Notes under the pieces: model-generated
The model's database searches: none
The model's input: the letters and a program-made list of their open reading frames with translations, nothing else
What the model was told of the DNA's origin: nothing
Assembly (NCBI RefSeq): GCF_025717065.2
Contig: NZ_JAOVZO020000003.1
Span: 310,001 to 374,000, forward strand
Length of the DNA stretch: 64,000 nucleotides
Direction: 5' to 3'
Origin: Tahibacter soli
Lineage (GTDB): Bacteria; Pseudomonadota; Gammaproteobacteria; Xanthomonadales; Rhodanobacteraceae
Shown here: piece by piece, positions 29,447 to 38,521 of the stretch
How the letters are laid out: every line of letters starts with the position of its first letter
Numbering within the stretch: position 1 is the first letter of the stretch
Program-made: the position numbers and the translations under genes

Positions 29447-30579
29447 AAGTGGATCTCCATGAAGAACATGGCGAACAATGCGTCGAAAACGATGACGAGA
29501 AAAATGGCCTGAACGACCGAAGCCGTCGTATGCCGACCTACGGATTCGGCGCTGCCCTGAACCTTGAATCCTTCCAGGCACCCTACGGCCGCGATCAGAA
29601 ACGCGAACACGGGGGCCTTGGACATGCCGACCCAGAAGTGGCGCAGGCTCGTCGTCTCATGCAGCCGTGCAACGAACATGCTCGGCGTGATGTCCAGCGA
29701 CATCGAACCCACGATGCCGCCGCCGACGAGACCGGCGAACATGCCGATCACGGTGAGGGCCGGCAGCATCACGAGCAGGGCGAGCAGCCGCGGCAAGACG
29801 AGCAGCTCGATGGGGTCGAGCCCCAGCGCCGCGATCGCGTCGAGTTCCTCGCGACTCTTCATCGACCCGATTTGCGCCGTGAACGCGCTGCCCGAGCGTC
29901 CGGCGAGCAGGATTGCGGTCAGCAGCACGCCGAACTCGCGCAGGAACGAGTAGGAGACCAGTTCGACCGTGTAGATCGACGCGCCGAAGTCGCGCAGCAC
30001 GGTCGCGCCGAGAAAGGCCACCACCGCACCGACCAGAAAAGTCAACAATGCGACAATGGGGACTGCGTCGAGCCCGGTCTGCTCCATATGAAATACCGTC
30101 GCTGTGACGCGCAGTTTCCTGCGGCGCACGACGACTTTCGCGAGCGTCGCGAGAACTGCGCCGACGAAGCCGAGGAGTTCCCGGGTGCGTTGCCACAGTC
30201 CGGCGATCCAGACGCCGACACGTTCGACCATCCGAACGAAATTCGCGTGTTTCGCCGCCGGCGGCGCGAGGGTGTCCAGTCTGGCGAAGACGAGATCGAG
30301 CAGCGCGAGATCGGCCTTGCTCATGTTGTCGATGCGATGATCGGCGAATCGCGTGCTTCCGTGCCGCAGCAGCCGGCCCAGGAGCAGCGCTCCGGTCGTG
30401 TCGAACGCGCCGAGCCCGGCGGCGTCGACGGTCAAGGCTCCGTCGGCGCTCCGGATGGCTGCAAGGCGTTCGATCTGCGCGCAGAGCCGTCCCGCGTTGG
30501 CGAGCGTCCAATCGCCGTCCATGCGGATGCTCGGACGCGCGGTTCCGTCCGGGACGTCAATGAAGGCGGCATCTACCAT
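29443..30579 (-). CDS. ABC transporter permease (MlaE-like) with N-terminal STAS-like domain
   Basis: 378 residues. Residues ~1-115 resemble a STAS-like domain (LTVDAAGLGAFDTTGALLLG), a fusion seen in MlaE homologues where MlaB is part of the permease. The rest is the MlaE fold: VALLTFLVGAVVAFLGA, a conserved coupling segment AGRSGSAFTAQIGSMKSREE, and hydrophobic helices to the end. No separate MlaB is present, consistent with the fusion. First gene of the operon, with an FNR-like box 61 bases upstream. Confidence 0.9.
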   Translation of the reverse strand: MVDAAFIDVPDGTARPSIRMDGDWTLANAGRLCAQIERLAAIRSADGALTVDAAGLGAFDTTGALLLGRLLRHGSTRFADHRIDNMSKADLALLDLVFARLDTLAPPAAKHANFVRMVERVGVWIAGLWQRTRELLGFVGAVLATLAKVVVRRRKLRVTATVFHMEQTGLDAVPIVALLTFLVGAVVAFLGATVLRDFGASIYTVELVSYSFLREFGVLLTAILLAGRSGSAFTAQIGSMKSREELDAIAALGLDPIELLVLPRLLALLVMLPALTVIGMFAGLVGGGIVGSMSLDITPSMFVARLHETTSLRHFWVGMSKAPVFAFLIAAVGCLEGFKVQGSAESVGRHTTASVVQAIFLVIVFDALFAMFFMEIHL

Positions 30580-30639
30580 GCTCGATCGCTCGGAACGACG
30601 TGGGGCATTCCTAGACTGCCGACGCGCCGCCGGTCGACG

Positions 30640-30653
30640 GTGATCTGAATCAA
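30640..30653 (-). promoter_or_regulatory. FNR-like box upstream of the Mla-like operon
   Basis: GTGATCTGAATCAA, one mismatch to TTGAT-N4-ATCAA; 61 bases before the permease start, same spacing as the other boxes. Confidence 0.5.
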
Positions 30654-30738
30654 TCGAAATCGACAATCGTTCGAACCCGGACCGACTCGCGCCGAACGGG
30701 CTGCCCGGGTCGAACAACGCCGGCTGGAGCCGCGCGCT

Positions 30739-32148
30739 TCAAGCCGGGCCGGCTGCCAGCAGGTCCACTTCGTCGCGGTACTCGGGAATTCGGGCCGTCC
30801 AGCGAAGCTCCCGCTCGATCCTCAGCCGCAGGGCGTCGGCCGCGTCAGGTTCGCCGTGCGTGACGAAAGCGCCGCGTGGCGCGGACGGGGCCGTGCGCAG
30901 CCACGCCATGATCTCGTCGGCATCGGCATGCGCCGAGGCGCTGTCCATCGAGACGACTTCGGCATTCACCGGCACGTCCTCGCCGTACACGCGAACGCTA
31001 CGGGCCCCCGCGGCGAGTGCGGCGCCGCGGGTTCCGCCGGCCTGAAATCCGGCGAGCACGATCGCGTTGCGCGAATCGGGCGCGAACGCGCGCAGATGAT
31101 GCAGCACACGACCGCCGGTGAGCATGCCGCTGGCCGATACGATGATCATCGGCCCGCGTTTTTCGTTGAGCGCGCGCGACTCGTCGGCCGATCCCACGAT
31201 CGTCACCGATTCGCGCAACAGTGCGAAGTCCTCCCGGTCCAGATGGTGCTCTCCGGCGAACCGTTCATACAGTTCGGTGACTTCGGCGGCCATCGGGCTG
31301 TTGAGGTAGATCGGTACCTTGGCGATCGTACCGGCGTGCTGAAGACGCGCGAGCAGCACCAGGAGCAGCTGCGCGCGGCCGACGGCGAACGCCGGGATTA
31401 CGATCGTGCCGCCGCGCGCGAGGACGCGGCGGCAGACCCGGGCGAGTTCGGATTCCAGCGTGTCCGCGCCGTGGAGCCGGTTTCCATAAGTGGATTCGGT
31501 GACTATCCAGTCGCAGCCGGCGAGCGGAAACGGCGCCGGCATGACGGGATCGTGCCAGCGTCCGATGTCCCCGCTGAACGTGACGGTCGTGTCGGCGTGG
31601 TTCAGCGTAACGGACGCGGCACCGAGAATGTGCCCTTGCGGACGCAGCGTAGCCCGCACGCCGGGCACGGGCTCGAACGTCCGGTTCCAGGCCGCCTGCC
31701 GGAACAGCTTCAGCGCCTTCCGCGCCTGCGCCTCGTCGTACAACGGTTCGGCGGGACGATGCTTGCTGTAGCCGCCGCGGTTGGCGTGGTCGGCATCTTC
31801 GGCCAGCAGATGGCCCGAATCGGGAAGCAGGACGCCGCACAGCGCACGCGTCGCACCGGTGGACCAGACTTTACCTTGGAATCCTTGCGCGGCCAGTCGC
31901 GGCAGGAAGCCCGAATGGTCGAGATGCGCGTGAGTCAGCACGATCGCGTCTATGGATGCCGGATCGACCGGAAACTCGGCCCAGTTGCGCAATCGCAACG
32001 GCTTGTAGCCTTGAAACAGTCCGCAGTCGACGAGCAGGCGCGACTCGGCCGTTTCGACGAGATACTTCGAGCCCGTTACGGTCGACGTTGCTCCCAGAAA
32101 CGTCAGCTTGAATCGAGGGGGCGATGTCCTGGTCGGCTTGATCTTCAT
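30739..32148 (-). CDS. MBL-fold beta-CASP ribonuclease-like protein (YSH1/CPSF type)
   Basis: 469 residues; GGAGA before the ATG. Metallo-beta-lactamase motif THAHLDHSG (metal ligands), GDIGR, then the beta-CASP region (ESTYGNRLHG, IPAFAVGRAQ, SASGMLTGGRVLHH) and RMMBL-like tail (SMDSASAHADADEIMAWL, FVTHGEP). The family cleaves RNA with zinc. In several bacteria it is linked to usp and P-type ATPase genes, as here: it follows the P-type ATPase by 44 bases on the same strand. Confidence 0.9.
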   Translation of the reverse strand: MKIKPTRTSPPRFKLTFLGATSTVTGSKYLVETAESRLLVDCGLFQGYKPLRLRNWAEFPVDPASIDAIVLTHAHLDHSGFLPRLAAQGFQGKVWSTGATRALCGVLLPDSGHLLAEDADHANRGGYSKHRPAEPLYDEAQARKALKLFRQAAWNRTFEPVPGVRATLRPQGHILGAASVTLNHADTTVTFSGDIGRWHDPVMPAPFPLAGCDWIVTESTYGNRLHGADTLESELARVCRRVLARGGTIVIPAFAVGRAQLLLVLLARLQHAGTIAKVPIYLNSPMAAEVTELYERFAGEHHLDREDFALLRESVTIVGSADESRALNEKRGPMIIVSASGMLTGGRVLHHLRAFAPDSRNAIVLAGFQAGGTRGAALAAGARSVRVYGEDVPVNAEVVSMDSASAHADADEIMAWLRTAPSAPRGAFVTHGEPDAADALRLRIERELRWTARIPEYRDEVDLLAAGPA

Positions 32149-32192
32149 CCGGGTCTCCCGATTGTACGAACAGTGAGAGGGGTCGAAACGCG

Positions 32193-34760
32193 CTAGGCGC
32201 GAGCGTGGCGCAATGCCAGCCGGCGCGCTCGTTGCACGCCGCTGCGTGTCGCCGTCGCCAGGGCCATCGGGAAGAGGAACGCGGCAAGCGAGGCCCACCA
32301 GTCCGGCGAGGCGAATCGGAAGATCGACGCTATCGGCGCGAGATACATCGCGCAGAGCAATGCCAATGTTGCCATTAGAGAAATAATCCAGAAATACGGA
32401 TTGTTAAAACGCAGCGCGCCCCTTGCGCCGTTACCGTCGCGGTTGAGCGCGAGAAGCGCGAGATTTGCCCCGACGATGGCGGAGAAAGTCAGCGCCTTGA
32501 TTTCTCCGTCCGGCAAGCCCCATTGCCAGGCGGCCGCATACACGGCCGCCGCAGCGGCGAGTCCGGCGGCGCCTTCGGCCAGCGCAATCCCGATTTCGCC
32601 GATGCCGAGGACCGGCGCATCGCGAGCGCGCGGCCGCTGACCCATGACGTCCGTGCCGGTGACCTGACGTTCGAACACGAGCGTGCACGACGGGTCGATG
32701 ATGAGTTCGAGGAACACCACGAGGACGGGCGAGAGTACGAGCGGGCCGCCGAACAGGAGCGGCAGGAACGCCATGCCGGCCACGGGAACGTGAACCGCGA
32801 GGATGTAGCGCAGCGCTCGCTGAATATTCGCGTAGATCGTACGGCCGAGCCGAATGCCGCCGACGATCGATGCGAAGCGATCATCGAGAAGAACCACCTG
32901 CGCCGCCTCGCGCGCGACGTCCGTGCCGCGCCGGCCCATCGCGATCCCGACATGGGCGCATTTGAGGGCGGGCCCGTCGTTGACGCCGTCGCCCGTCATC
33001 GCGACGACTTCCCCCGCGTCGCGCAGCGCGCGCACGAGACGCAGTTTTTCGTCGGGCGACACGCGTGCGAATACGTCGCACGCCAGGATCGCGTTGCCGA
33101 ACGCGCCGTCGTCGAGCGGCGAAAGCTCGTCCCCCGAGAGAACCGATCGGTTGTCGATGCCCGCCGCTGCCGCAATGCTTCGTGCGGTCGCCGGGTGATC
33201 TCCGGTGATCATCACGACCCGCACGCCGGCCGCTTGCGCTTCGGCTACGGCGCGGGGCACGTCGCCGCGCAGCGGGTCGGAAAAGCCGATCAGCCCCAAT
33301 GGATCGAGATGGAGATCGGTGGGCGAGGGCGGCAGCTCGGATTCGGCAAGGTCGATCGACCCGAATTGCGCGCGAGCGACGGCCAGCACGCGCAGCCCCG
33401 AGCTTGCCAGTTCTGCCGCGGCGCCGAGAAGTTGCGACTTCTCGCGAGCATCCAGCCGGCATAGTTCGGCGATTGCTTCGGGGGCGCCCTTGCAAGCGAC
33501 AAGCAGGCGCCGGGAGCCCGGTATCCGCCAAACATAGGTGCGTGCCTTCGACGCGGCCGACAACGGGTAGCGACGCACGAGGATGCCGCGCCGCGAGACT
33601 TCACCGGGGCCGGCAGCATTCCCGATCGCCAACTCCATCGGGTCGGTCGGCGCGGGCTCGCCGGCCAATGCGGCCAACCGCAGCAGCTCGCCGAAAGCCG
33701 GGGGGATCGCCGAGCCGTCTTCGGACTGCCAGCGCTCGCCCCCGGCAACCAGCGCCCGTATCGCCATGCGGTTTTCGGTCAACGTGCCCGTCTTGTCGAC
33801 GCAAAGCACCGATATGGCGCCGAGCGTCTCGATCGCAGGCGGACGCCGCACGAGCACTTGCGCACGAGCCAGCCGCCATGCGCCGAGCGCGAGGAAGATG
33901 GTCAACACGAGCGGAAACTCTTCGGGGACATTCGCGATCGCCAGGGTGATACCGGCGAGTAAGGCGTCGACAAAGGTGCCGCGAGTCGCCCAGAACAGGG
34001 CTGTCACCAGCACGCACGAACTCAGACCGATGATCGCGAAGACCAGGACGAGCCGATCGATTTGCTGTTGCGTCGGCGAGCGTACGGTGTGTATGGCGCC
34101 AAGCGATGTGCCGATGCGGCCGACCTGCGTTTGCGCGCCGACGGCCCTGACGCGGGCGCGTGCCTGTCCGCTTACGATCAGTGTGGCGCTATACAACGTC
34201 TGACCCGGCGTGGGCGGCCTACTCGAGTCGGTGCGGATGGTTTTTGATACGGGCATCGATTCGCCCGTCAACAACGACTCGTCGACCGTCAAAGCGTGCG
34301 CGAACAGGAGATCGCAATCGGCAGGCACCCGGTCGCCTTCCTCGGCGAAGATCAGATCCCCGACGACGAGTTTGCGCGCGTCGATGCGAACCAGCGCCCC
34401 GTCGCGATAGACGGCCGCCTGCGGGCTCGACAGGTCTCGCAGCGCATCCAGCGCCCGCTCGGTCTTGCCGCGCTGGATGACCGTGGAGCTGACGACGACG
34501 ACCACCGAAAGACACAATACGGTTGCTTCGGCCAGGTCGCCGAGTGCGAAATAGAGCGCGGCGGCGACGACGAGCAGCGCCAGCATCGGCTCGCGCAATG
34601 CGTCGACGAGCAGGTCGAAAAATGCAGGCCGGCGATCGACCGGCATTGCATTCGGACCGTCTCGCGACTGCTGCCACAGCGCTTGTTCGGACGTCAGGCC
34701 GAACTCCGCCCATTCGTCTTGCGCCGACGCGATTTCGCCGCGGGAGTCCGACATCTGCAT
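32193..34760 (-). CDS. P-type cation-transporting ATPase (P2-like)
   Basis: 855 residues. N-terminal cation-ATPase domain, actuator motif TGES, M4 segment NVPEEFPLVL, phosphorylation motif DKTGTLT, nucleotide site KGAPE, and hinge TGDGVNDGPALK; six or more C-terminal helices (residues ~640-850). The PEEFP sequence in M4 differs from the PEGLP of calcium pumps, so the ion is uncertain. It starts three bases after usp5, in an operon usp5-ATPase-MBL. Confidence 0.92.
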   Translation of the reverse strand: MQMSDSRGEIASAQDEWAEFGLTSEQALWQQSRDGPNAMPVDRRPAFFDLLVDALREPMLALLVVAAALYFALGDLAEATVLCLSVVVVVSSTVIQRGKTERALDALRDLSSPQAAVYRDGALVRIDARKLVVGDLIFAEEGDRVPADCDLLFAHALTVDESLLTGESMPVSKTIRTDSSRPPTPGQTLYSATLIVSGQARARVRAVGAQTQVGRIGTSLGAIHTVRSPTQQQIDRLVLVFAIIGLSSCVLVTALFWATRGTFVDALLAGITLAIANVPEEFPLVLTIFLALGAWRLARAQVLVRRPPAIETLGAISVLCVDKTGTLTENRMAIRALVAGGERWQSEDGSAIPPAFGELLRLAALAGEPAPTDPMELAIGNAAGPGEVSRRGILVRRYPLSAASKARTYVWRIPGSRRLLVACKGAPEAIAELCRLDAREKSQLLGAAAELASSGLRVLAVARAQFGSIDLAESELPPSPTDLHLDPLGLIGFSDPLRGDVPRAVAEAQAAGVRVVMITGDHPATARSIAAAAGIDNRSVLSGDELSPLDDGAFGNAILACDVFARVSPDEKLRLVRALRDAGEVVAMTGDGVNDGPALKCAHVGIAMGRRGTDVAREAAQVVLLDDRFASIVGGIRLGRTIYANIQRALRYILAVHVPVAGMAFLPLLFGGPLVLSPVLVVFLELIIDPSCTLVFERQVTGTDVMGQRPRARDAPVLGIGEIGIALAEGAAGLAAAAAVYAAAWQWGLPDGEIKALTFSAIVGANLALLALNRDGNGARGALRFNNPYFWIISLMATLALLCAMYLAPIASIFRFASPDWWASLAAFLFPMALATATRSGVQRARRLALRHARA

Positions 34761-34763
34761 TCT

Positions 34764-35588
34764 TCAATGCCGCAGCAGAAGCGGCATCGGGGCGTGCGCA
34801 AGCGCGTGACGCGTGGCGCCACCGAACGCCCACTCGCTGAATCGGCTGCGCCCGTAGGCGCCCATGACCAATAGCGTCGCTTCGTTCGCCGCTGCCGCAT
34901 CAAGAATGGCGCGTCCGGCATCCGCGCCGCTGGCACCGATCGCCACGAAAGAGACGGGGATGGCGTGCCGCGCGAAATAGGATTCGAGATTGAAGTTCGG
35001 CAACCAGCCGATTTCCGAGAACGGATCGCGAATCTCTCCGCTCAACACCGTGACGCGTCCGGCGCGCTCCAGCAGCGGGCGTGCGGCATGGATCGCGCGA
35101 ACCGCTTCCGCCGAACCGTTCCAGGCGACAGCGACGGAACGCAGCGACGGGGCGTCGTCGAAGTCCGGAGGAACGACGAGCGCAGGCAGGCCGGAGCGAA
35201 TCGCGACCGCACCGATTTGCGCGGCCTCCGCATCGCCCCAGTCTCGGCGCGTCAGGACCAGAAGATCGTGCCAATTGCCAAGATGGCGCAGAACGTCGGG
35301 AACCGAGCCTTCGGCGACTTGCCAGGCCGCGTGCCGCACCCCCTGATCGCGGGCCCATTTCTCGAATTCGCCGCGGGCTTCGTACGCTTTTCGTTCCGCG
35401 CTGCGGATGCTTTCGAGGATGAGCGCGAACGCCTCGGTCGCGCCGTAGAGCGCACCGGATGCCGACGGCGTGGGACAGACGAGAGTTCCGGTCAATGACG
35501 ATTCGGTGAGCGCGGCGAACTTCGCCGCGTAGCCGAAATCGGCATCCCACCGATCATGACTGTTGCCGAGCGCGAGGATGCTTTGCAT
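34764..35588 (-). CDS. Tandem universal stress protein (usp5)
   Basis: 274 residues. Two UspA-like halves: the first opens MQSILALGNSHDRWDADFGY; the second contains SVAVAWNGSAEAVRAIHA and GAYGRSRFSEWAFGGATRH with the ATP-loop pattern. Sequence and architecture are close to usp3. It leads the operon with the P-type ATPase and MBL genes and has a perfect FNR-type box 55 bases upstream. Confidence 0.88.
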   Translation of the reverse strand: MQSILALGNSHDRWDADFGYAAKFAALTESSLTGTLVCPTPSASGALYGATEAFALILESIRSAERKAYEARGEFEKWARDQGVRHAAWQVAEGSVPDVLRHLGNWHDLLVLTRRDWGDAEAAQIGAVAIRSGLPALVVPPDFDDAPSLRSVAVAWNGSAEAVRAIHAARPLLERAGRVTVLSGEIRDPFSEIGWLPNFNLESYFARHAIPVSFVAIGASGADAGRAILDAAAANEATLLVMGAYGRSRFSEWAFGGATRHALAHAPMPLLLRH

Positions 35589-35642
35589 GGCGGCCGTCTC
35601 CCTGGATGAATTTCTACGCTAGCCGAAGGCGCCGGGTCGCTC

Positions 35643-35656
35643 TTGATACAAATCAA
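35643..35656 (-). promoter_or_regulatory. Perfect FNR-type box upstream of usp5
   Basis: TTGATACAAATCAA matches TTGAT-N4-ATCAA exactly; 55 bases from the usp5 start codon. Confidence 0.8.
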
Positions 35657-35717
35657 CTCGCGCGCGACGGCGCATGTTGCGGATCGCGAACCGACGGCGT
35701 CTCGTCCTTGAGCCTTG

Positions 35718-35731
35718 TTGATTTGCATCAA
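35718..35731 (+). promoter_or_regulatory. Perfect FNR-type box upstream of the BON protein
   Basis: TTGATTTGCATCAA, an exact match; 58 bases before the ATG at 35789. It and the box at 35643 serve divergent genes. Confidence 0.8.
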
Positions 35732-35788
35732 CACCGGGCACGCGCTTTCGCGCGGCAATGGCGAAAGCCCAAACTCGGAAAGAGCGCC

Positions 35789-36439
35789 ATGAACGACAAG
35801 CAGCTTCGTCAGAATGTCATCGAGGAACTGGAGTTCGAGCCCAGCATCGACGCGGCATACGTAGGCGTTGCGGCCGCGCACGGTGTGGTTACGCTGAGCG
35901 GCCACGTAAGTTCGTACCCGCAGAAGACGGCGGCCGAACGCGCGGTATGGCGGGTAAAGGGTGTCAGGGGGCTCGCCCAGGAGATCGAGGTCCGCCTGCC
36001 GGGGCACAAGAAAGACGCCGACGATGAAATCGCCCAGCGCGCGGTCAACGTGCTCGCGTGGAACACGCAGGTGCCGCACGATGCGGTAAGAGTTCGCGTC
36101 TCGGAAGGCTGGCTGACGCTCTCCGGCACCGTGGCCTGGAATCATCAGCGAACGGCGGCCGAGGAAGCCGTTCGCGAACTGACGGGTGTCGTCGGCGTAT
36201 TCAACGAGATTGAGCTTGCGCCGCAGATTCGAGTGACCGACATCAAGCAGCGCATCGTCGCTGCGCTCGGCCGGCATGCGGAAGTGGAAGCGGCGAAAAT
36301 CGACGTTGACGTAGATGGCGCCACGGTCACGATTTCCGGAGAAGTGGACAACTGGGGCGAGCGTCAGGCTGTCGAACGCGCGGCATGGGCCGTCGGCGGC
36401 GTGCGCAAAGTCGTCGACAACCTGCGCTTTCGCATGTAG
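35789..36439 (+). CDS. Triple BON-domain protein
   Basis: 216 residues containing three BON domains in a row (about 3-70, 75-145, 150-215), each with the V-x-L-x-G-x-V core: GVVTLSGHVSSY, GWLTLSGTVAWN, ATVTISGEVDNW. No signal peptide is visible, so unlike OsmY it should be cytoplasmic. BON domains bind lipids or membranes; cytoplasmic forms occur in usp-rich anaerobic regulons. A perfect FNR-type box precedes it. Confidence 0.85.
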   Translation: MNDKQLRQNVIEELEFEPSIDAAYVGVAAAHGVVTLSGHVSSYPQKTAAERAVWRVKGVRGLAQEIEVRLPGHKKDADDEIAQRAVNVLAWNTQVPHDAVRVRVSEGWLTLSGTVAWNHQRTAAEEAVRELTGVVGVFNEIELAPQIRVTDIKQRIVAALGRHAEVEAAKIDVDVDGATVTISGEVDNWGERQAVERAAWAVGGVRKVVDNLRFRM

Positions 36440-36571
36440 GGCTCCGTTTCGCGGAACGCCGGCAAGTCGGTGCGGCAAGAGAGGCCCGATCGGTCAGTAG
36501 CAGGCTAGCCCGCCGTGAGAAGATTCCGGCGTTAGCGACAGACGATTCCGAGCAACAAGTAGGGAGTTCCA

Positions 36572-37093
36572 ATGAATCTCGCGCTGGTGTTCGTGTTGTC
36601 GGTGATTGCTCAAGGGCCGGCCTACAAATGCAAGGACGCGGCAGGAGCAATCAGCTTCTCAGACCGCCCGTGTCCGTCGGGAGCAGACTTGGTCAAGAAG
36701 ACTGCGCTCCCTAGCGATGGCGGACGCGGTAGCGCGTCGTCAGTGACAGGTGACGATCCGCGATGGTGCGACGAAGGTGTGGCGCCGGCAGATCTCGTCA
36801 ATGCGTGCCTAGACGCGTGGCGGCCGTCATTGCGTGATCCGCGCGGCGCCTACGCGGAGGGTGGCCGGCTGACGCGCAATCAAAAAAATGGCGACCTTGA
36901 CGTATTCGTTAACGGCTACGCAAAGAATGGCTTTGGGGGGACAAATGCGCTCGAAATGCAGTGCAAGCGCACGCCGGAAAACGCGCTCGAAACATCGGGC
37001 ACGGAATCTTGGATTAAGCTATATTTAGCTTTCTCACAATTGAACGTGAAGCCTTCTCCGCACGTTGTCGAGCAGTGTTCCAGTGGCCAGTAG
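36572..37093 (+). CDS. Secreted DUF4124-like protein
   Basis: 173 residues. Short signal-like start (MNLALVFVLSVIAQGPA), then the DUF4124 pattern YKCKDAAGAISFSDRPCP. The remainder is polar, with several Cys. Codon and base use are less GC-biased than the genes to the left, and the gene opens the accessory region that ends at the integrase. Function unknown. Confidence 0.65.
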   Translation: MNLALVFVLSVIAQGPAYKCKDAAGAISFSDRPCPSGADLVKKTALPSDGGRGSASSVTGDDPRWCDEGVAPADLVNACLDAWRPSLRDPRGAYAEGGRLTRNQKNGDLDVFVNGYAKNGFGGTNALEMQCKRTPENALETSGTESWIKLYLAFSQLNVKPSPHVVEQCSSGQ

Positions 37094-37166
37094 TCCAAGG
37101 AAGGGGGCGCCGCCTGGCTGGGATTGGCTGGAAGGGAACATGCGCCCAAGGGCGTCGCCCGCGACC

Positions 37167-37547
37167 TTACGCCTGGTTGATGACAACGCGGACCGTGCTC
37201 TCGTCATCACCCTCCTCGAACTCGACAGGAAACTCCAGGCGCGCGTGTGCACCGAGTATCTCGACATGCCGCGGGAGGCCATGCGTCCAGTGCGCGCGAC
37301 AGAACGACGCTAGGCGCTCAGATACCTGCGCATCACTGATCGTAATGTCCACGAGAGCTTCGTCAACGAGGCGCTCCATGTCGGAGCGCTGATTCGAATC
37401 CACAGGCCGCAGCCGGAAGCTAAGAAAGGCTTTGCCTGCCCGAACGGACGCAGTGAAGTTGTTGGCGCCGATGGAGTCGCCCGAACTCGCGTACTGGAGG
37501 TAGACCGAGGACTGGCCTTTGCGCAAGGTGACGATCGGAAAACCCAT
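37167..37547 (-). CDS. Hypothetical protein, paralogue of the next upstream gene
   Basis: 126 residues, no signal or membrane segment. Shares with the product of 37599-37970 a pattern LRKG ... NF.A.VR ... SF.L.P ... SNxRSD ... A..SERLA.F ... G..R..EI ... EF..G..ES, so the pair arose by tandem duplication. Looks like a small alpha/beta domain. Third gene of a minus-strand trio in the island. Confidence 0.55.
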   Translation of the reverse strand: MGFPIVTLRKGQSSVYLQYASSGDSIGANNFTASVRAGKAFLSFRLRPVDSNQRSDMERLVDEALVDITISDAQVSERLASFCRAHWTHGLPRHVEILGAHARLEFPVEFEEGDDESTVRVVINQA

Positions 37548-37598
37548 GCATGCCTCCCATGTTCGCCTTGACGGACAGCTGAAAATTGCGCGCTACGC

Positions 37599-37970
37599 CT
37601 AGGCCGCCTGGACGTGGATGACACTCTCGTATTCGCCAACGTCGAACTCGGCGCGAAACTTGTACCGAACGTCTTTGTGAACAATTTCGAGCCGGCGCGA
37701 CACCCCCTGCGCCAGACTGTGGTCGCGGAACCTAGCCAGCTCGCGGGCAATCTGCTCACTCTGGATGGCCACGCGGGTGAGCTTGTGGCGACCGAGCTTG
37801 CGAGCGTCTGAACGTTCGTTGTCGCTACACGGCTTGAGCTCGAAGCTCATGACCGCCGCATCTTCACGAACCACGGCCCTGAAGTTTCTCGCGCGGATCG
37901 AATAGGCCTCAGGCCCGCCGAACATCAGAGACGCCCACGCCGTGCCTTTGCGCAAGTCCATCGTCAGCAT
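37599..37970 (-). CDS. Hypothetical protein, paralogue of 37167-37547
   Basis: 123 residues when started at MLTMDLRKG (ATG 37970); an ATG at 38012 would add 14 residues rich in Gly. Aligns along its whole length with the neighbouring gene. No known domain recognised. A duplicated unknown gene beside an integrase suggests a mobile-island function such as defence or regulation, but nothing shows it directly. Confidence 0.55.
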   Translation of the reverse strand: MLTMDLRKGTAWASLMFGGPEAYSIRARNFRAVVREDAAVMSFELKPCSDNERSDARKLGRHKLTRVAIQSEQIARELARFRDHSLAQGVSRRLEIVHKDVRYKFRAEFDVGEYESVIHVQAA

Positions 37971-38022
37971 TTCGGTTCGCCCCGCCGTGCCCGGCCCTGT
38001 CCATCCTCGCATGCTGAAACTA

Positions 38023-38355
38023 TCAAGGCCCCAGACGTCTGAACATCTGACTAAGCGCCGTTAGTCCTTGGTCGACCAAGTCCGGATTCAGATGCGTCAC
38101 GGGATAGGTGATTTGCATCACCATCGCGCGGAACGGTACTCCGGAAACCGGCACGACGGTTCGAAGAAGCGCACAGACCTCTTCGTTGTTGGCGGGGCCT
38201 GAAATCTGCCATTCGCCGTTTAAAAGTCTGCAGCTCCCGTCCTGATCCAGCTCCACGACGTCCCGGAAGCCGGCGGCATCCATCGCTCGATAGAACGCCA
38301 CCCAGTCGGCGGCTCGATGCTCTTCGATGAGTTGAACTCGAACGGAGAAGTCCAT
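38023..38355 (-). CDS. Hypothetical protein
   Basis: 110 residues from MDFSVRVQLIEEHRAADW; an ATG at 38430 would add 25 residues. Predicted soluble, mixed alpha/beta, with VELDQDGSCRLLNGEWQIS. Same strand and close to the paralogue pair (52 bases from the start chosen there). Function unknown. Confidence 0.5.
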   Translation of the reverse strand: MDFSVRVQLIEEHRAADWVAFYRAMDAAGFRDVVELDQDGSCRLLNGEWQISGPANNEEVCALLRTVVPVSGVPFRAMVMQITYPVTHLNPDLVDQGLTALSQMFRRLGP

Positions 38356-38521
38356 GGCACGGATCCCGGCAACAGCTTGCAAATCACCTGCCGCCACAGC
38401 TCCGAACCTCTCACCGCTAGCGCCCCCCATCGCCGTCGCGATCGAGATGTGTAACTTGGCGCGTGAGAGAATTCAGGCCCCGGCGGCACGTTGACGAAGT
38501 CACGTTGCGAGGAAACCCGCC

